From: Kalaharituber pfeilii
Lineage: Eukaryota > Ascomycota > Pezizomycetes > Pezizales > Pezizaceae
Direction: 5' to 3'
Length of the DNA stretch: 64,000 nt
Assembly: GCA_015179045.1 (NCBI GenBank)
Contig: WHUZ01000022.1
Coordinates: forward strand, 620,001 to 684,000
The position numbers were made by a program, and so were the translations under genes. Positions 22,609 to 33,003 of the stretch are shown piece after piece (within the stretch, counting starts at the first letter, position 1; each line of letters opens with the position of its first letter). The notes under the pieces are model-generated. The model saw nothing but the letters and a program-made list of their open reading frames with translations, had not been told where the DNA came from and ran no database searches.

Positions 22609-22870
22609 TGTAGCAACATATGCGGAAAAGATGCGCAGGAATGCATATAGTATTGTTCACTCTTATGTCTTGTATTCAATATACAGTAAGTGCTCCTAAC
22701 ATCCACCTATTTATAGACATGAGCTGCTAGCAAATTGTGCGAGTATTAAGGTTGCTCATTATCACAACACGTATCCACAACTCAGATTCCTCATCACACC
22801 TTATACCATAATCTCGGTTCATAGTCTCGGATCATAGTCTCGGTTCATGTGCATTGCATAATCTTCAACA
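22609..22870 (-). repeat. 5' LTR of copia element
   Basis: It is 262 bp and identical to 18051-18312. It sits directly beside the right inverted end of the 12-kb block (22877-22939), with the target duplication ATAAC between. Confidence 0.92.
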
Positions 22871-22941
22871 ATAACTAAACGAAAGATAGTCAAGACCCTC
22901 GCTGCGCTCGGAGAGTGCCCTAGGGGCTTGGTATGAGACTA

Positions 22942-23499
22942 CAATATGCCCAATGTCTCATGCGTGTACCCCATATGCTTAAAATGCTTAATATGCTCAC
23001 ACATGCCCAAAATTCTCATGTGCATGCCCAATATGCTTACTTTGCTCAATATGCCCAATGGCATGAAGATGGTCAATTAACTCCATTAGGAAATATCACA
23101 GCTTGCCTGGGTGCTATCCCATGAACCAGCTGGAATAGCCCATAAGGGCAATCAGACTAGGCATAGTAAGTCGCTGATTAGTCTGCTTCTAGTTTGCATA
23201 TGATACTATGAGAATTATACCTAATTATATGTTGAAGAATCAGAAATTAACTCATAGACTCAAGAGGTCTGACAAAGAGGTATGAAGGTCTCTTGTGGAG
23301 GCAAGATAAGGCATAACACAACTTGCTCACACATGTTAATAGGTCTCTCTTGATGGTACGAGATACTGCAGAATAAGGTCTATCGACATATATGCCAGGG
23401 CCCTTTTGACGGCGTAAGAACGGCAGAATAAGTTAAATTTAATAGATATGGCAGGCCTCCCTTTACGGTGCGAGATACTATGGTTGCAATTGCAGTGGA
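22942..23499. other. Low-complexity stretch with a minisatellite fragment
   Basis: About 22,942-23,070 repeats CAATATGC / AATATGCTCA-like words. About 23,330-23,475 is a short fragment of the same 55-65-bp minisatellite found at 12,480-13,430 (motifs GAGATACTGCAGAATAAG and ATATGGCAGGCC). No gene is supported. Confidence 0.6.
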
Positions 23500-24185
23500 C
23501 TATGGCTTTCCGGGGGACTGCAAAGGTGGCGGACTATAGCTTTCCGGCAGCAGACTACAGCTTTCCGCAGTGGACTACAGCTTCCCGCAGCAGACTACAG
23601 CTTTCCGGCAGCGGACTACAGCTTTCCGGCAGCAGACTACAGCTTTCCGGCAGCAGACTATGGCTTTCCGCAGTGGACTACAGCTTCCCGCAGTAGACTA
23701 CAGCCAGTGGACTTACAGCTTTCCAGCAGCAGACTACAGCTTTCTGGCAGCGGACAATAGCTTTCCAGCAGCGGACTATGGCTTTCCGCAGTGGACTACA
23801 GCTTTCCGGCAGCGACTATGATGGCAGTTGTAGTAGACTACAGCCTTCCGGCAGTGGACTACAGCTTTCCGCAGTGGACTACAGCTTTCTGCAGCAGACT
23901 ACAGCTTTCTGGCAGTGGACTACAGCTTTCCGGCAGCGGACTACAGCTCTCCGGCAGTACCTGCAGCTTTCTGGCAGTGGACAATAGCTTTCCGGCAGCG
24001 GACTACAACTTTCCGCAGTGGACTACAGCTTTCTGGCAGCGGACTACAGCTTTCCGGCAGTACCTACAGCTTTCCGGCAGTACCTACAGCTTTCCGGCAG
24101 CGGTCCACAGCTATCCGGCAGCGGACCACAGATTATGGTTTTCTAGTAAACTACAGTTGCAGTGGATTACAGCTTTCTGACAGTA
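23500..24185. repeat. 21-bp minisatellite, about 30 units
   Basis: The unit GACTACAGCTTTCCGGCAGCG is repeated in tandem with variants (TGGACTACAGC, CCTACAGC, lone CAGTGGA). It opens long frames on the plus strand in all three phases (LQLSGSG, DYSFPAA, TTAFRQ), which argues these are translation of the repeat rather than genes. Confidence 0.9.
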
Positions 24186-24705
24186 CTAACAGTACTAACA
24201 ATTCCGGCGGCTAATCAAGCAGACTAGTTATAAGACTATAGTCAAGTATCTTTTTAATCTAGCAGACAGTAGTTCTCTGCATTTACTATATTCATGACAC
24301 TACAGTCTACTGCCATTGTAGTCGGCTACTACTATAGTTCACTACTACTATGGTTTGCTAGATAGCTATTAGATTTAGAGTACTGTGGCGATGTATACAT
24401 ATGCTGCTACTAGAGTAGGGAGTTGTGAGGAGCACGGGGGGTTGATGCTGGAAGTGGGCTGTTGCTGAAACGGAGGGGGAGGTTGTATTCTGTATGTCCA
24501 GGGTGGATGGAGGTTCTGCTCCGATCAACCTACACTGGCAATACAGAAGTTCTGTCTTGTTGAAGAAACTCCTCTACGGCACTCAATTGGATTTGGTGTC
24601 ATTGAGTTTGGAGATACGTAAATACCAGTTGTGGATGTCGGAATGACCAAGCCGACGACCAATCCACCAGCAAAAGTTGGTGCTAGCAATTTCGGGAGAT
24701 AATCA
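24186..24705. other. Stretch with possible retroelement fragment
   Basis: A right-end-like TAGTTATAAGACTA lies at about 24,225-24,238. On the minus strand of about 24,440-24,690, residues such as WWIGRRLGHSDIHN faintly resemble the pre-integrase WHRRLGH motif of copia elements, but no wider match is visible. Confidence 0.3.
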
Positions 24706-24724
24706 CCCAGACTGGTTACGAGAC
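24706..24724. mobile_element. Isolated GTCTCGTAACCAG transposon end at duplication boundary
   Basis: CAGACTGGTTACGAGAC at 24,708-24,724 is followed by TA and then directly by the first base shared with duplication copy 1. The same terminal motif bounds the element at 58,441-59,605 and occurs at 53,398-53,420. No matching left end is seen upstream. Confidence 0.5.
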
Positions 24725-25017
24725 TAGCAGGGGGTACTTTTCTGGAGGTTTCTATCCGGTCCGGAATTGTTAGGGCGTCCGGTATAGCAAGGGCGATTTG
24801 TATGGGGAACGGATGTCGCAGACAGAGGCCATCCGGTATAGCGAGGTCCGGTATAGCAAGGGTAGACTGTATGTACTGTTCTCGTGCCCAGACTATTGTA
24901 TTTTCGGCCTTCAGCCGTAGTATGTACTATCCCTATGCATAATATCTTATTTCAAACATCATCCTCCTGCTGTGCTTTTAGACACCGGAATTGCAGGAAA
25001 AGAAGACCAGAGTGGTG

Positions 25018-25270
25018 GTGTAAGCTAGACAGATAGTATCCACTACCGCCTTTCGATGGACCGGAGCGGTACGAACTGGCGGAACGAACGTACGACCAAA
25101 TGCGAGTGCGAGTGCGAAAGCGTGAGTGCGAAGAGAAGAGAAGATTGTTGATTGTATGTGCTACAGTGCAGAAAGTCTATATATACGATATCGCCTCACG
25201 TGCTGCCCTTATCAAAACGTGCCTTCATGCTAAGCTTACTTTCACCCATTCCGTCGTCGTCACCACAGTG
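25018..25270 (+). promoter_or_regulatory. Promoter-containing repeat, copy C (upstream of NLR-2)
   Basis: It is nearly identical to 2600-2855, including the GTGCGA microsatellite and TATA-like CTATATATACGATATC at about 25,178-25,193, and stands at the same distance from the NLR-2 start codon. Confidence 0.6.
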
Positions 25271-25623
25271 GGAAGCTGTGAAGAACGGGAGAGAGGACGA
25301 GCTAGTCTATGGGAGATTTCGTGTCGGGAAAGTTCATTTTCACTTTTGCTGCTGATGACTTGCCTAAGTGGGTCGCTTCGTGGAGTAGCGTTGGCCTATG
25401 ACACGTTGGAGCTGCAGTAGTAACAGAAAATGCGGGGCTGAGGCCAACCATGTTTGTCGTACCCATATCTCTTATTGCGGAGACACGGATTGCAACTGCG
25501 GAGTAATAAACAATCATCATCTACCATCACTCACAGCCTCGAAGTAAACAAACAGGTTCTTTACACAAGCCCTCGCTTTAACTTGTACATCCGACAGTGA
25601 TTCTGCGCCACTAGTTCTTCAAG

Positions 25624-28600
25624 ATGGATAACCAGAAAGCCGGAAGTTCAGGAGCGCCCCAGAAGGGGAGACTTTTTGCGGATAAGCTGCCAGTCAAGTG
25701 AGTTTCAAAAGAAAAAATGGCGCTTCGCCACTGCGTTCCCTAGGCTAACTCTGCCAATTAATAGACGTCCGAGTCCATCCAGGTCGGGGTCTCCTGCTGG
25801 AAAAAAGAGGAATACGGGGGCCGGGGGTGTCACTATACGTGATTTCATCAATGAAAGGCTGAATTCATTTAGTATGCATAGTTTATACCCTCTTATGCAC
25901 TGAGCCCTTGCTAACATAGAGCTAGCACGGGATCAACGTCAAGAAATTGAATGGAAACCCTCGTTTACAGAATTTGATCAGCAAGTCAAGAATAACTACC
26001 TAGCCAAACATCAGTCGGAGTTTGATCTCAACCTATATATTCCTGCGGAGGGAACGATACATCCACATGACAGCAATCGTTTTGATCTACTGGAAGCTAT
26101 TCAGAGATTCCTTTCAAATGATGCACTACAAAAGGTTTGTAAGATTTTTAATTCTATTAATCATTTATTTTATTTTATTTTATTTTATTTGGTGCTTGCG
26201 GCCCTGCTGGATATTACTAACATGCATAAATGAGAAGGTTTGCTTGATTCAAGGTGCAGCTGGGTCTGGAAAATCAACGTTCAACCATCATCTTGCACAC
26301 CAGCTATGGTCTGAGTATGAGGGAGCTTCCAATCAAGCAACTGCAGTGGTCCCCATATTCATCTCACTCTTCAAAATATATACATCGGGCACCCCCCACC
26401 AAGATCTAATAGCTACTTTTTTTGCTGCACAAGGGTTTCGTGAAGAGCAAATAGAGCTTGTTCGACGAGAACGGCAGTTTGTATTCATCTTGGATGGTTA
26501 TGATGAAATCGAGAGCCAGAACCGCAACTTTTATACTGAAAATAAGCTTGACTCATGGAAAGCTAAAGTTGTCATTACCAGTCGACCGGAATATTTACCT
26601 TCAGGATACCGGAGCAAGTTTCACCCTCGTGATAAGCCACAACTGTTACAAGAATACTACCTTGCACCATTTTCGGAGTCCAGTATCTGGAAATATATTT
26701 CACTATATGTACAGACTCTGCCTGACCATTCAATTGAGGAGTACGAATATTATATTTCAAATCCCGATGTGTTTGCCTTAATCAGCAACCCTTTCCTTCT
26801 CCGAATGGCTATGACTGTGGGGCCAGCCCAAGGTAAAGTCAAGCTTAAGCGTGGGGATCTATATGAACGATTCATCGACTACTGGCTTAACCAGGCGCAT
26901 GGACGGTTGGTTAATATTCAACTATCAAAAGCTGAGCATGATGGATTTATCCAGTTAGAAAAGGAAGACTTCAGTATCCAAGTACGATGCTTTTGTCAAC
27001 AGTTTGCACTAGCCCTCTATCGTCATCAGGTGTTAGAAGCAAATTATACCCCTATTGGTTTTTTTTCCAATTCTGTATCACAAAACCAGTCGGTCTGGAA
27101 GACATATTTGGCAGATGATGACCGAACACGGATTTTACGCTTTAGTTCACCCCTTCTTCGACAGCGAAATTCCTACCGGTTTCTACACAAGTCACTACGG
27201 GACTATTTGGTAGCTGAGAGGATTTGGGAAGATGAGGCATTGAAAGAGTGTAAAAGCCAATGCACTAATCAATGAGTTTCACCTTGTCGATGATCCCGGT
27301 ATTCTTGATTTCCTCATTGAAAAAGCATGGCTATTGCAAGACTATTTTTTAGCCTTGATTGAGCGATCCAAAACTGATGCGAATTTTTCCACTGGAGCAG
27401 CAAATGCAATTACAATTCTAGTTAGAGGAGGGAAGAGCTTTAGTGGTCATGATTTGCGTGGCATACGGATTCCCAAAGCTAATTTAAGTGGTGGCTTCTT
27501 TGAGCGAGCTCAGCTGCAAAATGCAGACCTATCTCAGGTTCGTATATGAACTAGAACTTATTACTCCTATCAAACTTAATTAGCTAATTTCATATGGTGA
27601 GAAGGTTCGTATGCATCAGACCTGGCTTAGAAATACAGACTTAAGTAAAGCTAGCATGAGCTTTGTATCATTTGGGGAAAGGCCCTTCATCCAGTTGGAG
27701 AGCACCGTGGTAAACAGTGTCGCCTTCTCTCCTGACGGCCAGCTGCTTGCCTCTGGCGGTGGTGATAGCACTATACGGCTATGGTCAGTGCAGCGTCAAC
27801 AAGCCATCCATACCTTCCAGGGCCATAGCAGCTATGTAAGGAGTGTCGCCTTCTCTCCTGACGGCCAGCTGCTTGCCTCTGGCGGTGGTGATAGCACTAT
27901 ACGGCTATGGTCAGTGCAGCGTCAACAAGTCATCCATACCTTCCAGGGCCATAGCAGATCGGTAGAGAGTGTCGCCTTCTCTCCTGACGGCCAGCTGCTT
28001 GCCTCTGGCAGTAGTGATAGCACTATACGGCTATGGTCAGTGCAGCGTCAACGAGCCATCCATACCTTCCAGGGCCATAGCAGATCGGTAAGCAGTGTCG
28101 CCTTCTCTCCTGACGGCCAGCTGCTTGCCTCTGGCAGTGATGATAGCACTATACAGCTATGGTCAGTGCAGCGTCAACGAGCCATCCATACCTTCCAGGG
28201 CCATAGCAGATGGGTAAGCAGTGTCGCCTTCTCTCCTGACGGCCAGCTGCTTGCCTCTGGCAGTAATGATACCACTATACAGCTATGGACAGTGCAGCGC
28301 CAACAAGCTATCCATACCTTCCAGAGCTATAGCGGATCGGTAATGAGTGTCGCCTTCTCTCCTGACGGCCAGCTGCTTGCCTCTGGCAGTGATGATAGCA
28401 CTATACGGCTATGGTCAGTGCAGCGCCAACAAGCTATCCATACCTTCCAGGGCCATAGCAGACCGGTAATGAGTGTCGCCTTCTCTCCTGACGGCCAGCT
28501 GCTTGCCTCTGGCAGTTATGATACCACTATACAGCTATGGTCAGTGCAGCGTCAACAAGCTATCCATACCTTCCAGGGCCATAGCAGATGGGTAAGCAGT

Positions 28601-29611
28601 GTCGCCTTCTCTCCTGACGGCCAGCTGCTTGCCTCTGGCAGTGTTGATACCACTATACAGCTATGGACAGTGCAGCGTCAACAAGCTATCCATACCTTCC
28701 AGGGCCATAGCGGATCGGTATACAGTGTCGCCTTCTCTCCTGACGGCCAGCTGCTTGCCTCTGGCAGTAGTGATAGAACTATACGGCTATGGTCAGTGCA
28801 GCGTCAACAAGCCATCCATACCTTCCAGGGCCATAGCAGATGGGTAAAGAGTGTCGCCTTCTCTCCTGACGGCCAGCTGCTTGCCTCTGGCAGTGATGAT
28901 ACCACTATACGGCTATGGTCAGTGCAGCGTCAACAAGCCATCCATACCTTCCAGGGCCATAGCAGATGGGTAAGCAGTGTCGCCTTCTCTCCTGACGGCC
29001 AGCTGCTTGCCTCTGGCAGTCGTGATAGCACTATACGGCTATGGTCAGTGCAGCATCAACAAGCCATCCATAGCTTCCAGGGCCATAGCAGATCGGTAGA
29101 GAGTGTCGCCTTCTCTCCTGACGGCCAGCTGCTTGCCTCTGGCAGTAGTGATAGCACTATACGGCTATGGTCAGTGCAGCGTCAACAAGCCATTCATACC
29201 TTCCAGGGTTATAGCAGCTCGGTAAGCAGTGTCGCCTTCTCTCCTGACGGCCAGCTGCTTGCCTCTGGCAGTGTTGATAGCGCTATACGGCTATGGTCAG
29301 TGCAGCGTCAACAAGCCATCCATACCTTCCAGGGCTATAGCAGCTGGGTAAGGAGTGTCGCCTTCTCTCCTGACGGCCAGCTGCTTGCCTCTGGCAGTGG
29401 CGATAGCACTATACGGCTATGGCAGGTGAAACGCAATGCAAGTGGCACGCTGAACTATGATGCCTTAGATATCATCTGTCTATGGGGAGTACCCCAAAAC
29501 AGACTGGTCCTCACAAATATAAATATCCAGGGCGTGACTGGGCTCGATCCGATCAATGTTCGCCTGCTTAGACAACACCAAGCAATTGGAGAGCCTGTAC
29601 CTACGGTGTAA
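25624..29611 (+). pseudogene. NLR-2: NACHT / 14x WD40 gene with frameshift after NACHT
   Basis: The exon layout matches NLR-1: 25624-25697, 25765-25871, 25920-26134, 26238-27537 (broken), 27605-29611. NACHT is about 97% identical to NLR-1 in protein and keeps the canonical sensor motif ITSRPEY (CGA at 26583-26585). An extra A in a run of four (27252-27255; three in NLR-1 at 4842-4844) shifts the frame, giving a TGA at 27273-27275 and a predicted 477-residue NACHT-only product. Beyond the shift the pentapeptide linker and all 14 WD40 repeats remain open to 29611, with variable residues different from NLR-1. The WD array shows no decay, so the shift is recent, a sequencing homopolymer error, or the array is maintained by conversion with NLR-1. 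Confidence 0.85.
27700..29420 (+). repeat. 14-unit 126-bp WD40 coding repeat, NLR-2
   Basis: Unit, register and invariant core are the same as in NLR-1. The variable residues (for example N, R, E, S, M, Y, K before SVAF; D, S, N, Y, V, R in the GSxD turn; RW, RS, SY, RP, GS before V) appear in a different order and combination. Units therefore cannot be paired one-to-one with those of copy 1, although the flanking exons can. Confidence 0.9.
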
Positions 29612-30403
29612 AGCTTATTGCACGTGTTTTAGGACACCGCCCGGGGCCTCACATTTTTTCATATCTTATCAGCCCCTTTATATAGCATACTCAGTGTGGC
29701 GTTTTTCCCCTTCATCTTGCCTATGCTATTTTTATATGCTTAATAATCAATGATTTTAGCTTGCATAGTATAGTCTTTCTACCATGTTCTATTTGTTTCT
29801 ATGTATTTCCATTTATTTCTGCTATGTTTTCTATCTACGTGCTGTCTGTCATGTATTCCACGTGCCTTTGTTTGCCACCGATATTTTTAGTCTTCCGCAA
29901 TTATATAAGTAGTCATATAGCAACTCATGTGGCTTACACATTCTATTCCTTATTTGGCAGTATCTACCTTCACTTTGTACCTGAGAGCTCAAATATAATA
30001 GGTCTCGAAACTCCGTACTCTCCTCACCAATTATCACTGTTACTTGCCACTTGGTAGCACCCAGTAGTGCGTTCAGTGTGACCCCCTCAGTCGCGAGTTT
30101 GCCCAAATATTGACTCCTATTATCTTGTGATATGACTTGTCCTTCATGCCTTGATTTTTTTATTTTTATATCATTGATCGCTTGCCGCCCGTGGGGCTAT
30201 GGCGATTCATGCCTTGACACTGATTGGTATCCTATTTTTTGGTACCGTCTTGTATGACAATATCTTACGTAGCAACCAGTGCTGAGACCACCATCACTAA
30301 AGTATTACCTGTTCTCGCACCCACACGTGTAACGAAAAGTAGCTTAACGTAAGAAGAGTCTAGTACGAAACATCTTTTAAGCTGAACTCATCCATTTCTA
30401 CCA

Positions 30404-30660
30404 GTGTAAGATAGACAGATAGTATCCACTACTGCCTTTCGATGGACCGGAGCGGTGAGGGCTGGCGGAACAAACGTACGATCAGATGCGGGTGCGAGTG
30501 CGAGTGCGAAAAGAAGAGAAAAGAAAGTTGTTGATTGTATGAGCTACAGTAGAGAAAGTCTATATACATATGATATCGATGAAACGCCTCACGTGCTGCC
30601 CTTATGCCCTTCATGCTAAGCTTGCGTTTACTCATTCCGTCGTCGCCTCTACACCAGGTA
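30404..30660 (+). repeat. Promoter-containing repeat, copy D (downstream of NLR-2)
   Basis: It begins GTGTAAGATAGACAGATAG like copy B and keeps the GTGCGA words, the CTATATACATATGATATC TATA-like box and CTCACGTGCTGCCCTTATG. No NLR coding sequence follows. Its position mirrors that of copy B after NLR-1. Confidence 0.75.
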
Positions 30661-30880
30661 ACCCCGGCTAATCTTTGGAACTATGGCGACAATAGTATTC
30701 ATATTACACTCGGTAGCAAACTGGACGGGAGAAGACCTTTGTGTGTAGTCTGCTTGCACGACTACTTTCTGGTAAATTATGTAACGAGACTTGGCCTATG
30801 CCTATTCTGGGGGCTTATCGATAAGAAATATCCCTGTGCAGCCCCACTCATTTCTGGATCGGAGCTTAACATACCTCGTC

Positions 30881-33003
30881 ACAATGAATCTTGGACAAAA
30901 AGTGACGGCGTTATTCAAAGCTTTTATATAGTAGCATCCCGGCTCCCCTCAAATACTTTATTATTTCAACACGTTATAGGTTACGCTATAAATGCAAATT
31001 ATAGTCCTTGAGAAAAGCATTGATGTTTCACATGCTCTACATTGGAGAATTGATGCCTAGAAGTCTGGAGTCAAGCCAGCTACGATAGTGCATTACTTTT
31101 CTGCAAGCGTTCCGGAGATGGCAACACCCCGCGATGACCTTGCCAAGGGGGTACAACTGCGGTTCGGCAGTCACGGCGGTCACGGCAGGGCACGGCTGCG
31201 GAGAGGAGGCAAGGGAGAGCTCAGAAACCAGACGAGTTTCTTGCTTAATTGACAACGGACGGGGAGGAGAAGAACTATCTACGGGAGCGGGCTCCAGGCC
31301 ATTATATCTATGTGACCCACTGACATAGGAAGTAATAGCAATATCAACAAGGCAGACAGGGAGACAGGATTACGACGAGGTAGAGAGGCATAATCAACAT
31401 AGGAAATACAGTGCCGATATCAGTGCGGTGTTGGTGAGATGTCAAGTGGCTAACAATCTCGGCTCATCAGGCGTTGCCGCGACGGCAACGGCAAGGACTT
31501 GGCATATCGGCTCGGCTCAGCTTGTTGGGGTCCGTGGATACGTGGGCGTGACACATTGTTTAATTCTCTACAACCTTTAAGATATGTTTTCAATTAAGAG
31601 AATAAATATAACAAATAAGTAGATAAAAATTTCCAGTAGAGTGTCCATCTCTTCCTTAATAAGCTATTCTCCAAACATCTAGTATATGTACCAGAGCAGT
31701 ATGTGCTGTCCCGATACTTGAAAAGTACTAGTAGCTTTTAGCTATTTGTGTATCCTCTTTATTAGATAGCCGTCTTTTAATATCTAGAATAGAGCCTCTG
31801 TACAGTACAAAACTTTTCTAATTGATCTTTTTTTTTTTTTTTCGGTTGCTCGTTTCTTATAGAACGGTTCCTTTGAATGAAGCAGCCAAGGACAAGCCAC
31901 TATATATTTCTGACAATTGTCCATTCATTTACCTTTTGTAAGCCATCTTTCTCTGAATTTTTTTTTTTTTTCCCTTTCTAGAGAAAAGTTCTCCTCTAAG
32001 TCCTTAGGCAAAGATCTGAGAGTGGCGTATTACCAACAAAAGCTATATAGCACGAATCATCGAAACCGTATGTAAGAAGGCGAAAGACTTGATTCCATGC
32101 TTCAGATCTCCGGAATGTGGATCTTGAGCTTAGTACTAGATGCTCGAGGCGCAAAAACTCAAAAGTTGACTTGGTAATTCTATTGGTTACTTCATTAACG
32201 ACGGCAAAGTGTCAAAAGCCCAGTTTGCATCTACTTGATTGTTTATATTCTCACCCGATCATGTATGCAACAATATACCTTTTCAGTGGGGTCGTAAATA
32301 TAAAGAACGTCCAACTGTTAACATTATAGTTAGATGCAAATATAACCTGTTTGGACAGAAGGAACCATAGTATGTTGTTGGAGAGTCCGCAAGGGCTCGC
32401 TTTTGTTTCGGCGTCAATTCCGCTAAGCATTACACATCACATTGCTAGTCGCTCTGGTGTTGTTACCCTTAACGGCAACCGGCAACATGATTAGGAATGG
32501 GAATAGAGACGTGGACATGCCAGCATGTCGGAGGGCCTCTAGGAATCGGTGCAAGGCGATTATGGGGTATTGTGGATGTAATGAACCCGCACCTCCCGAC
32601 TTCCCCCAATACTACTTGGGACCTCCTACCAACGCCGAGCCCATTATTCGAACTCGTCCTACACCTACCCCAGAAGGAGCAATATACCACATCATCATTA
32701 TCATGTCTCTATTCCTCGTTTCCCACACCTTCCTCAACTCCCAATTCCTTCCCAAACGCATCCGCAACTCCACCTCCAGTACCTCTCACCCCCATTCCCA
32801 TCCACACTCCTCACATATCCCCCTCTTTGTCCTTGCTGTTCTCGCAAAATTCTACATATAGGCTCTTAATGAGGACTTGGAAATGCTTACTTGTAGGAGC
32901 AAAAGTTAGTAGCGGCCTTGTGTAGGGCAAGAGTGTGATAAAAGGCAGGGTCCAGAATTAGCAAGCGCATAAATGATGATTCAAGAAATACACAATCATG
33001 TGA
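30881..33003. other. Gene-poor stretch
   Basis: No supported gene. T-rich runs lie at about 31,828-31,842 and 31,959-31,971. A GC-richer part (31,100-31,310, 31,480-31,560) has no conserved frame. From 32,442 to 32,925 overlapping plus-strand frames are Pro/His/Ser-rich and likely reflect C-rich composition; an unannotated small gene or the 3' UTR of the neighbouring minus-strand gene are possible. Confidence 0.4.

Larger units (their letters stand above)
18051..22870 (-). mobile_element. Ty1/copia LTR retrotransposon, young but internally deleted
   Basis: The two 262-bp LTRs (18051-18312, 22609-22870) are identical in my base-by-base reading, with TG..CA ends and a 5-bp target duplication ATAAC (18046-18050, 22871-22875). 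It is transcribed on the minus strand. Gag-like and zinc-knuckle coding sequence lies at 21,310-22,337. Beyond it the protease and most of the integrase are missing, and reverse transcriptase and RNase H survive as out-of-frame pieces. The internal region is about 4.3 kb, but 0.8 kb of it is tandem repeats. Identical LTRs mean very recent insertion, so the defects pre-date the last transposition and the element probably moved in trans. Confidence 0.92.
10870..22939. mobile_element. 12-kb block bounded by ~63-bp inverted repeats and TA
   Basis: The left end (10870-10935) begins GTCTCATACCAAGCCCCTAG and is mirrored at the right (22877-22939) over about 63 bp with few mismatches, with TA outside both ends (10868-10869, 22940-22941). 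Removing the nested copia element leaves about 7.2 kb of internal sequence with further nested elements. This could be a large composite or giant element, or two ends of a smaller family that happen to face each other. No transposase for the outer ends is recognisable, so the single-element reading is uncertain. Confidence 0.5.
24727..30880. repeat. Segmental duplication, copy 2 (NLR locus)
   Basis: It is homologous to 2,326-10,867 in direct orientation, with near-identical promoter, NLR gene and 3' region. It has an empty site for the 675-bp TA element (about 29,904) and a single empty site for the Mutator-like element and solo LTR (about 30,043-30,052). About 230 bp near 30,150-30,390, partly a repeat of CATGCCTTGACACTGATTGG, are specific to this copy. 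Confidence 0.9.

Noticed and set aside
23500..24185. CRISPR-like array
   Set aside because: Units are contiguous 21-bp tandem repeats without unique spacers, in a eukaryotic genome.
23448..24214. Several overlapping plus-strand ORFs of 70-130 codons
   Set aside because: All three frames are open because a 21-bp unit is repeated; the products are LQLSGSG-, DYSFPAA- or TTAFRQ-type repeats with no other support.
32442..32925. Pro/His-rich small gene on the plus strand
   Set aside because: Overlapping frames are all open owing to C-rich composition, and there is no domain or splice support; kept only as a note in the stretch entry.
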